The position numbers and the translations under genes are program-made. From Callaeas wilsoni (taxonomy: Eukaryota > Chordata > Aves > Passeriformes > Callaeidae), in assembly GCA_013398955.1 (NCBI GenBank), contig VWPU01006274.1, positions 171,451 to 235,450 on the forward strand: 64,000 nucleotides of DNA, in the 5' to 3' direction. The notes beneath the pieces were generated by a model that had not been told where the DNA came from, did no database searches, and saw nothing but the letters and a program-made list of their open reading frames with translations. Shown piece after piece: positions 55,201 to 64,000 of this stretch (position 1 is its first letter; each line of letters begins with the position of its first letter).

Positions 55201-56216
55201 GTTTTTGTCATAAATAAGATCATGGATTGGCTTTTGCATATGGGATCCAAAAGTGACCAGGTTAAGGTTAATGTTAAGTGTTGTTCATTAAGAAGGTTCA
55301 TTAATTAATATTGTTAATAAAGCAGAATCACCATAGGTTTATCAATTTTGAGAGTTCCAATTAAATTAGAAGTTAATACAGTTTATCAGTTATATTTTGA
55401 TGTTTATAGGAGTAGGAATAGGCTAAAATATGTTGTTTGATGAATGTTTAAATGCTATTCTTAATGCAGTCCCAGAACCCTGTGGCTACCCCAAATATCC
55501 CAGTTTAAATGTTTTCTAAAGTTTACTAAAGTTTTCCAAAATTGTATACCCAATGTCCTCTTGTCTTTATGATTTCCTCTGATGTGCGTTTGGATTTTAA
55601 GTTGAAGAAATTGTATTTATTTCAAAGATGGTTTGTCTCTTATCCAAGGCAATGGCTCACTTAACACCTCTTCCTAAAGGCAAAATTCCCTCGCCCCTTC
55701 TACCAAGTGCTATTTTTAGGAAGTGACCCTTAGCCTGCAGCTTAGCACGATGGCAACCCGGAACTTTAATGCGGGTCTTTCCCGCCGCTTTCAGAGACAA
55801 CGAGCCATTGGTGGGAAGGACCTCCCCCGGACCAAGCCCCAGTCAGCCACCACCAAGGAGGCGGTCCGGGGAGGGGTCAGAGGGGTACGAAACCGGGTGT
55901 CTGCGCTGCAGAGCTGCCCTTTCTGCCCTGGCTAGGGAGGTAGAAGCCCGGGGAGGTGGAGCGGCTCTAGCTCTTTCTTGAACCAGCCTTAACTTGCCTT
56001 TGTCTTAGGTTAGCTGAGACAAACCACCTCTCCTCCAACTCCTGTGTCGGGTTTTCAACCTTTTTGGTTTAAAGTGTCTCTGATCTCTGGTCCCGGGTTT
56101 GTTTTTTTTTTTTTTTAATCAGAACTGAGTTTTTTACTTTCTTAATTATTTTATGTTAATAAAACCTTCCTTTTTCTTTAATTAAAAGCGGAGTTGTTCA
56201 TTTTTATAACAGTTTT
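55201..56216 (+). mobile_element. Solo LTR, 1,006 bp, with 5-bp target duplication
   Basis: The LTR runs 55206-56211, begins TGTCATAAATAAG and ends TTTTTATAACA, giving TG...CA termini. It is flanked by GTTTT on both sides (55201-55205 and 56212-56216). A polyadenylation signal AATAAA (56158-56163) lies about 50 bases before the 3' end. The interior has an AT-rich left half and a GC-rich block at about 55.72-55.97 kb, unlike the surrounding intron. The two plus-strand open frames at 55723-55981 sit wholly inside the GC-rich part and show no retroviral domain, so I do not call them genes. A 5-bp duplication fits class III (ERVL-like) or class I elements. No gag, pol or env flanks it. The subfamily name is not known to me. 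Confidence 0.72.
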
Positions 56217-57830
56217 CTTAAGAACGCATCAACATCACAAGAAACTGCAGCTGTGTCCTCTTCCTGCTACAATTGCCCAGTCTGGCCACTACTGTACCAA
56301 CAGCTGTACAGCTCTGTACCTAAGTTTAAAAGTTTAAGGGGAGCTGGGTCAACTCTGAACATGAAGCTAAGTTGCTTCCTCTTTTACCTTTCAAAAGACT
56401 GTATCCCATGCACTCAGCTTTACAGCTGTCCCAGTTGTTTCCACATTGCTCTATATATTTATTTCAATAAGGTGAGTAAATAAAAATGTGTAACAGTATA
56501 GTATAGAGGAAATATCTTTCCATCTCTACACTATTTCCAGCAATGACAGTGCTTAAGTGTGAACGCTCAAAACCAGAAAATAAACGAGTTTGGTCAGAGA
56601 GTCATTGCCCTGAGCTTTTTCCTACACACATTATTCCCTCCCCTTCAAGGTGCCCTCAAGGAACAGTACATATTTTATAGTGTCCTTCTATGGTCAGGAT
56701 ACAGAATTGAACCAGGCCTATACAATATACATTACTTGTGTGCAATAAATGACAGAATACAAGTGCTTGGAATTCCTTACTCTGCATATATGGCTATGTT
56801 TTAGTACGGCATCCACATTTACATCATAATTTCCACGGGTTTATATAAACATGCATGAAGATAAACAGGCACTCTTCCCATGCAGAACTGGAAGAATTTA
56901 CCAAGAAGTTTTGCTCTGTAAATTATTTCAGATGTATTTTAATGAAGCCATAAAAGATATTAGCAAGTGTGCTGGGAACTTTAGTTTTAAATTATTATGA
57001 TCTGTTACTCTAACAGAAGTTATTAGTATTATTTAACCCCACTGGTGCACTTAAAATGAAAATAGATTCAAGATATTTTCAATGGGTTTTGTCTCTATAA
57101 TAATTTTTCCAGAATACCCTTCCTGTTTAGCTTGTTGGTCTCTAGCTTTGTATTCACAGAAAGACACCAAAATAACCCAGGCTTTCAAATTATCCTTTCA
57201 GAATAAAAAGTAAGCAGCAATCTAAGAACACTTTATTAACCTTTTCACGTCAAATTACAGAAAGATTCATTCATAAATTAAATAGCATGTCAAAAAATTC
57301 CAAGGAAAGCAACAGCCACCCTTGCTTTTGCCATTTTATGATTTCAGAATTTAAAAAAACCCAGGTAACAATTAGTTACTGCAATTCTTAGCAGTTCTAT
57401 TAAAATAATACTCAAATTTATTGAAAAAACATATTCTAGAAAGCTTTCCATGCTGTATATACAACAAAATAGAAACAATGCTTTTCATGTCCTGTGCAAA
57501 GGGAAGAAATGACAAATTCAGACAGATTCAGCATAGCCCTGCCTAGGACACTAAACAGTACGTATGCAGGAGGACCTCTGCAGCAACCAGGGGGGACGGA
57601 GAGCTAACAGAGCTGGCTGAGGTAAGGCAGACATGTGGTCAGACACGATGGCAAGCGTGGAACCAAATCCAGTTTGAAACCCACCTACCAAGGGCAGTTC
57701 TACTGACAGAACTAAATCTGTGTCTTTCAGGACCTTCAACATGCTTTCAAAATTTTCAGGACATGTTTTCCATAGAAATAAAACTGGATGAAACAGTCCA
57801 GCACTGGTCTTATTATTTAAACCATGCTCC

Positions 57831-57860
57831 TACCTCTCCTGTCCTCTCCTCTCCTCTCCT
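57831..57860 (+). repeat. (CTCCT)n microsatellite
   Basis: CTCCT pentanucleotide units with one G interruption, at the left edge of a pyrimidine-rich patch reaching about 58.2 kb. Confidence 0.8.
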
Positions 57861-60800
57861 AGACAGCACCAGCCCTTCCTGACACTGCCCTGCACTTGAA
57901 TCCCCTTTGTCTACAGGACATTCCTCACAAACCTCTGAGTCTTCCCCCAGCCACAACTTATACAAGATCAAAATTTTCCATTCTGCACACACATCCAGCA
58001 TTCCTTGTTCCTTGACACATGTTCCTAAGCGACTCACGTTACCATGATCTCAGCCATGCTTTACGCTTCATCCTTTCTTCACCAACCCAGCAATCACTGA
58101 ACTATTCATCATTTGCCACTATTGCTTGTATGTTTACACACGGACAACTGACCAAAATGGCAAGCACATCACACCTGATGCGAATGCTGGGCAAGTCCCC
58201 ACAATCTCTCAACCATTGACAGTGGTCTCCCAGCCATTACTTTTGAGTGCTGGCAGCTCACCAGCTCTTTATCCATTTTATTGTTACTGTACAGTCCTAA
58301 TTTTAAAATTAATTTTAGTTGAGTAACAGTAAATCAAGGACCTAACCAAATTTAAATGTTAGCTATATAAATAGCGTGCTTTCAGTTTGACAGCCAAGGC
58401 ACAAAAACAAAACAAGTAATACACTGCTTCAGGTTAACTGTTTCCTTCTGGCAAGAGCATAAGTAATACAAAACTGGTCTAGCATTAAAGTAAGTGATGC
58501 AATCTTAACTGGAGGCAGTGTAACCAGCTCCTCACACAATGAGAGCAACACACCGCCTACTGAACAATTTCTATGGCATACATACTACATGAAACATCTA
58601 TGGTTTTTGATATAAGCTTTTAGGCACGGTCACTTTTAAAAGCAGACAAAACCATGGGGTCAGTGCTTAAGTAGAGATGGTGATATAGTAAAGCCAAGTA
58701 TGGAAATGTCCTCCACACTGACTTGGTACAGTGACAAATTGAAAATACAGGTAATATAAAAAAAAAGTTTTAAACATGTTCAACTTAGAACTACAGAGGA
58801 GTGTCATCAACCAGCTTTGGGTGTCTTGAGAGGCTTTAAGATGTTGCTGACCCAGGTGCTTAATCTCCTGCCACAGTTTAGGAGGCTGTAAGAAAGGACA
58901 ACAAAAGGGGATACGTTCTGTACCCAGGACCCAATTCCCAGCCTCTGCATCAGCACACGGCACCCGAAAACAAATGTGAGTTCAGGTGAGGGAAGTGAAC
59001 TGAGGTGAAGGTATTGCCAGCTCTTCCATACAGACTGCAATCTGAGGGGTGGGGAGAAGCAACCAGCTGGCAGCATCTTAAACTACAGCGTTTAAGGCTT
59101 CCAGAGTACATCTGTCAGAGCCATTTGTGAATAAATTTCAGCATAAGAGTTTGTAGAATTGAGAACTTCATATGTAAAGATTACAATGAAAACACAATAG
59201 ATAAAAGCACAAAAAGCTACAAAGCCTGATTGATAATGTAAATGTGAGAGGGAATTATCATGGGTAAACTTAACCTTTTCTTCATTTACACCACACAGCA
59301 GAGCCGGAGAGAAAACAATTGAGACTTCGAAATCTACTACATTTTCAACCCAATCTGTTCCCCCAATATAAAAAACAGTTCATGATATAAAACGTTATTA
59401 TTTTGTTTCACTATTTATTTCAATAGAAATACATAAAGATTAATTTAGCTTTCTGGCTAGAGGCAAGCAACTACTGACGATGCAACCCCATTTTTATTTT
59501 GTTGTCTTACCTAAGACTAGAAGTAACAGCATTAATAAGTGACAACAAACTAGTGCACAAAATGGTGTGCTTCAGCTTGTTCTCTGGATTTTAACTTTCC
59601 AACTATCATTCCCAACACTAACCTACTGCCAACGTTTGCTCCTTTCCCCTCTCACACTTGTCTTTTCTACTAAAAGTGACTTCTCCACCACAAGTTTCTG
59701 CTGTCAGAACAGTCTTTCCCTATTTATTCATTTTACCAGCTCAACATCTAGTCCTGGATTTCTACTGCACTCTTCCTTTCCTATCTCCCATCCTTGTATA
59801 CAAACTCTTCTGGGTTTACATTGGCTAATTCATCAACCTTTCTTCCCAATTGTGTCTCGCTTTTCATTCCAAAATATACTGAGTGAAGTATGATGACAAG
59901 AATAATCACAACACATGAATGAACAATATTTTGATGATGTATGAATTATATTTAAAACTGCAAAAAATCATGGGACACAATAAACTGTACTGTGCAAAGC
60001 TCCACTGTATCACTGCAGTGTGTGTTTAGAAAGGCAGAATCAAACTTAGAAACTAATGCTGATTTTTAGCCCTGTGACTAAAAAACACAAAACAAATGAG
60101 AAACAAAGGAATTAGCACTGTCCATGTCACGAATGCCTCAAGTATTTACTCAACCCACTGATTACAGGGGTATCTGTGTGCAGCTAGTGATATAAAAGCA
60201 CCTGGGATTCCATGACATTTTCCCGTGACCTTCAAACATAATTCTGAACAATAAAAATGTGTCAGGAATCATAGGCTGTTGCAGATAATTCTGCGATATT
60301 AAAGCTGCATTAATGCAAGTTCTATCTGAAAACACACACGTAAGAACTTGTTATTCTTCCATGGCAATACCAGAGACCATCTATGTTTGTCATTCCATGA
60401 AACAACAGCTCCTTCCTCTACAGCAAACACCACAATTTTTCTGGAACTATCTTTCCTTCTTATTTACTTTTCAAAAGGAAAAAAAAAATGTTACCTGCTT
60501 ATTTTGTGTGTCAAAAAATACTTCAAGAATAAACCTGATTATTAAAGAGCTATAAGATACACTGTTTCTTCCTCTCCTCTACCAACCATGCCACCAGGTT
60601 TATGTCATATATAATACTGCAGTGATATATGGGGATCATCAGGTTTGTTAACTAAAAGCAGTTTCACTGTGCCTGTGATTGATAAACTATGGGACTATTA
60701 AAACATTAAAAATGTTAATCTTTGTAATAATCTCCTGAAAAATTTTTATATTAATTTAAACCATGGATCATTTTAATATTTAATCATTGCAGACTTCACT

Positions 60801-61891
60801 TGGAATAAGGATAGCCATTCACTGAAAAGCCCTTCATTTTTTATTTTGAAAAATGATCAGCTAGTATTTATTCTGTAAATCTCTTCACATTTTTTCCTCA
60901 AGCAAAGTAAACCTGCAAGAAAATGAAAAAATCCACAAGAGCAGAAAAATTTAAGGCAGAGTTTGTGTCAGAAAACATTGACTTTCACACTCCTGTTTCC
61001 CAGGAGTAACTGCATTACAACAGTAGTATTGTATGAGAGTCGGTGGACTGAGGGAGACTTCTACTGCAAATGAAAATCACTGGCTTCTTTGTTTACAACT
61101 TACAACCATCTATGTTGCATTCTCTTTACATATCTCATAACGCGTAAACGTAATAATTCACTTTTTCTTCACAAGTACTTTTCAGAGTGACTTGGCTCCC
61201 CACAGTGATATTAAACCGGTTTAGGTTTTTTAACAGGCAACCCAATTTCGTAACATTAGCCCACTCCTGTCCTCTCCTATAATTCACAGCTTGCCTTGCT
61301 TAATGCAAAATTTAGATTAACAAGGAAATATCTCAAAGAAAAAAACCCAACAACTTCCTAGTTATGATAAAAATCTCATATAAACGCTAGAATCCTAACT
61401 ATGATTAACAGTAGCTAGTCTTGATAGTATCGATTCATTTTGAAAGGTATTTAAAAATATCTAACCAAAACTAATTCATGGTCTAGAGAAACAAATTTCA
61501 CAGAAAAAGGCAAGGACAGTATCTTCACTGCACTGCAAAAATATAACCGGAAGAAACAACCCTTGTCTTGTTTTCTACGTAGCGTCTACTAAAACTGGAT
61601 GTTTCCTGGAGCTACTGCCATAAAGTACACTGAGTTTTAGTTGCCCTTCAGACTGGGCTGCAGGAATTTGGCTTAAATATTTGAATTAAATAAATCCTAA
61701 AGATACCCAGGGCAGTACCTTAAGTTAATATATTAGCTTACATGACTAGACTTTATTCTGTATTTTTGACCAGTAGTGAGGTACATTTTCAAACTGGCAC
61801 ACAAACTGGCTTCCTTATCTGAAGAGGCTGCAGAGTCTAACAGCATGAGCCATGAAATCCAGAACTGGCAGAAGTGAGTGTAGCATCTTTC

Positions 61892-61961
61892 AATGCATAT
61901 AAACTTACTCTACTTCAAATTAATAGAATGCATATAAACTACTCATAGTTCAAATTAATAG
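61892..61961 (+). repeat. Imperfect tandem duplication, two 35-bp units
   Basis: Units 61892-61926 and 61927-61961 are adjacent. Both begin AATGCATATAAACT and end TCAAATTAATAG. Differences are confined to the nine bases in the middle. Confidence 0.85.
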
Positions 61962-62447
61962 AAAAAAATCACAACCAATCAAAAAGCAGTAATAAAGGTA
62001 CTGCCTTTAATCCCGATTTTATGAAGAAAGTATGTATCTCCTTGCATATTACCTTTCGCTAAAGTATGTTCTTAAGGAAAGACGTATGGAAAAATCCTGG
62101 TCATTCAGTATGATGCAGTAATAAACTCTGGAACTCAGTTGCTTGTATCTGAAATGGAAGGCACAGTCCTGTTTATACGACTTTATAAAAGCCACATATA
62201 TGTCTTCGAATGAAATTCAGTACAAGACTTAAAGCTAATTACATAAAGAATTTTGCCACTGTTAACAGGCATTTCTGCTTTAGTAATCTGATTTGAAGTA
62301 ATCTTTCAAAACCTAGATGTCTAAAGAGCTCCCACATTTGCATTGAAAAAGTATTTTCTATATTGCTTTTGCAGATACAAAATACTATTTTAAGCACAAT
62401 AAGAAGTCAGTTGTAGAACACTGTGGTAATCTCTTCTCAGCTACGTA

Positions 62448-62540
62448 AATCAAATTCACAGAATTCCCAAGATTGTTGATGGACCTCTTGAGGTCGTCTA
62501 CCTCTGCTCATCTACTCCTGCTCAACCAGGTTTAGCTAGA
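62448..62540 (-). mobile_element. Small CR1 3' end fragment
   Basis: Plus strand reads TTCACAGAATTCCCAAGATT, TGGACCTCTTGAGGTCGTCT, then TGCTCATCTACTCCTGCTCA and ACCAGGTTTAGCTAG. This is a diverged reversed CR1 terminus. Boundaries are approximate. Confidence 0.65.
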
Positions 62541-63339
62541 TTAAACATTAATTATACCTGAAGTAGACTTACATCTTTCCAACTTCCACGAAGACAGAAA
62601 AGAAGTCCTAGAGGATAAATTGTATTAATGTATGATGAAAGACAACCATGACAACAAAAAAACTGGCCAAATTTTTCTTTAGGTGAGCAGACAAGCTATT
62701 TTGCCCCCAGCCCATTTTGTACCAAAAAGTGAAGTGATTCAGCCAAGGATGACATGCCAAATAGCAGTACTTAAGAAATGGTTCCGTTTTGCCCATATTT
62801 GTAGAATTTTGTGCATCTCTTAAACATCACTTTATACAGTTTTCCACTATAGAAGTCACATATCAGCAGTGAAGGCTGGATTAGAACTCAATGTATCTTT
62901 AATAGCAGGTACCCTTCCATTCTGATTAGCTCTTTAGGAATGAGCTTGGGCCCCAACAGGAAGAACTCAAAACCTATGGCATGTAATTGAATTACTGAGT
63001 GTGAAGGTGTGTGCTGTATATACAGCCCAATTACACCACAAGCTCTTTCAGAAGAGGTTTCTGATACTACTATGATATGTCCTTGTAACTGTGTGGGCTG
63101 ATGGAAGGTGGAGCAGCTTGCGAGCTGCATGAACAGCGCGGCAGAGAAACCCCTGCCAACACTTCACATTTAGAAGTTTTGCAGCTCACATATTCGCACA
63201 TATTTCTGTCCAGAATTTTCTGAGCACAGGCATGACCAGAGCACTCTACAGAGAACACAAAGGAGTCCAATGTACCCGGAACACATCACGCCTATAAGGC
63301 AAACATAGCCAGCTCAACAACTCCGGGTTGGCTCAGATT

Positions 63340-64000
63340 TACTGCACACCCACAGCCGGCCGAACACATTCTGCCGCACTGCACGGCGCGGTCTCACTGC
63401 ACGTGGGAGGTCAGCACACACAGAGCAGCGGATTGTCCAGCTCCAGACACCCTAACACGTCACCCAAGATGGGGGTTTCACACGCACACCCAACCACACC
63501 CCACGGGCCGGCAGCATGTGAGCAGCTGTGCTCATGAAGGAAAACCGTGAGCTATCCTTGCATGGAGGCATCGCAGGCTTCAGCCAGTTCGGCCCCGCTG
63601 GCGTGCCCGGGCCTGGCCTCGAACACGGCACCGCCGAGGAGACCTTGGTGAGGGGTTTGTTTCCCTCCAGTTTGGCTGCTTGGTGAGAGTCGTACTTCTC
63701 CGAGCACGGAAAAGCAGCCCTGGCAGTCGGGGGGTCTCGGAACTGCGAAACGGAACATCAACCCCGACCCCATGACGGCGCAGCACCTCGCCTTTTCCCG
63801 CCCACGCCCAAAATGGCGGCAGCACCGCCGACCCCCTCCCACCCCCAGCCCCTCAGCCCGCGCTCCGGGGGCGGGGCCGCTCGGATTGACAGCGCGCTGC
63901 GGCCAATGGCGGGGACGCGCGCTTCCCGCCGGCCAATGGCAGGGCGGGCCCGCGGCGGTCAGCAGCCGGCCGCGCGCGCCGCTGGCGCGAGCCCTCCCTG
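63340..64000 (-). promoter_or_regulatory. CpG-island promoter, probably of TRIQK
   Basis: A sharp change from AT-rich DNA to a CG-dense block that continues to the window edge. Seen on the plus strand: two GGCCAATGGC CCAAT boxes (63901-63910, 63931-63940), a GC box GGGGGCGGGGCC (63866-63877), an E2F-like TTTCCCGC (63794-63801) and a YY1-like AAAATGGCGGC (63810-63820). For a leftward transcript the order CCAAT, CCAAT, GC box, then a start near 63.8 kb is the usual layout of a TATA-less promoter. It is the only CpG island in the window and lies upstream of TRIQK coding exon 1, which must have a non-coding leader exon, so it is the likely TRIQK promoter. No strong minus-strand GTAAG/GTGAG donor was found here, so the leader exon end is not placed. 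Rightward transcription is also possible. Confidence 0.6.

Larger units (their letters stand above)
45355..63339 (-). other. TRIQK 5' intron region with unplaced leader exon(s) (inferred)
   Basis: Sequence between the acceptor of coding exon 1 and the CpG island. If the island is the TRIQK promoter, this is one or more 5' introns, perhaps with short non-coding exons I cannot identify without transcripts. Recognisable content is a solo LTR (55.2-56.2 kb), small CR1 pieces (53.6 and 62.5 kb), a 35-bp duplication (61.9 kb) and a pyrimidine-rich patch (57.8-58.2 kb). The rest, including 46.9-53.5 and 58.3-61.8 kb, shows nothing I can name. Confidence 0.5.

Noticed and set aside
55723..55981. Two 70-codon plus-strand open frames in the GC-rich block
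   Set aside because: They lie inside the solo LTR and show no retroviral or cellular domain.
63552..63842. 96-codon minus-strand open frame in the CpG island
   Set aside because: GC-rich DNA lacks stop codons by composition. It is more likely promoter and 5' UTR.
1..64000. CRISPR arrays, operons, ribosome-binding sites, prokaryotic mobile elements
   Set aside because: None seen. The window is vertebrate nuclear DNA, and no regularly spaced direct repeats were found.

Overview
This looks like nuclear DNA from a bird. The main evidence is a set of CR1 LINE 3' ends of the avian type, with long stretches matching the usual CR1 3' region and ending in the typical short ATTCTATG-like tail. LTR-type insertions, AT-rich non-coding sequence, no dense SINE content and one vertebrate gene with very long introns fit the same picture. 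There is no bacterial, phage or plasmid content. Most open frames in the window are chance frames in non-coding DNA.

The gene is TRIQK (triple QxxK/R motif-containing protein), on the minus strand. None of its coding exons is the longest open frame at its position, so I assembled it from splice sites and frame. Coding exon 1 is at 45354-45274 (ATG at 45334), coding exon 2 at 17041-16956, and coding exon 3 at 6978-6865 followed by the 3' UTR. Joined, they give exactly 86 residues, the family length as I recall it. The protein has three back-to-back QxxK motifs, a basic linker, one membrane segment and an acidic tail. The introns are about 28.2 kb and 10.0 kb. A good splice acceptor lies 20 bases before the ATG, so at least one upstream non-coding exon must exist; I could not place it. 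A CpG island at about 63.3-64.0 kb, with CCAAT boxes, a GC box and an E2F-like site arranged for leftward transcription, is the likely TRIQK promoter.

Region by region: 1-6.4 kb is downstream of the gene and holds a CR1 3' end and a possible LTR edge. 6.4-7.0 kb is the terminal exon. 7-17 kb is intron with a broken retroelement ORF carrying an SGNH/GDSL-esterase-like segment. 17-45 kb is intron with CR1 pieces, short hairpins and, at 42.2-42.9 kb, a CR1 copy interrupted by a 272-bp solo LTR with a 6-bp target duplication. 45.4-63.3 kb is the 5' intron or introns, with a 1,006-bp solo LTR (5-bp target duplication), two small CR1 pieces and a 35-bp tandem duplication. 63.3-64 kb is the CpG-island promoter.

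I found no convincing new biological system. The observations most worth checking are the two solo LTRs with exact target-site duplications, the precursor-like perfect hairpin at 32.4 kb, the degenerate esterase ORF and the promoter architecture.
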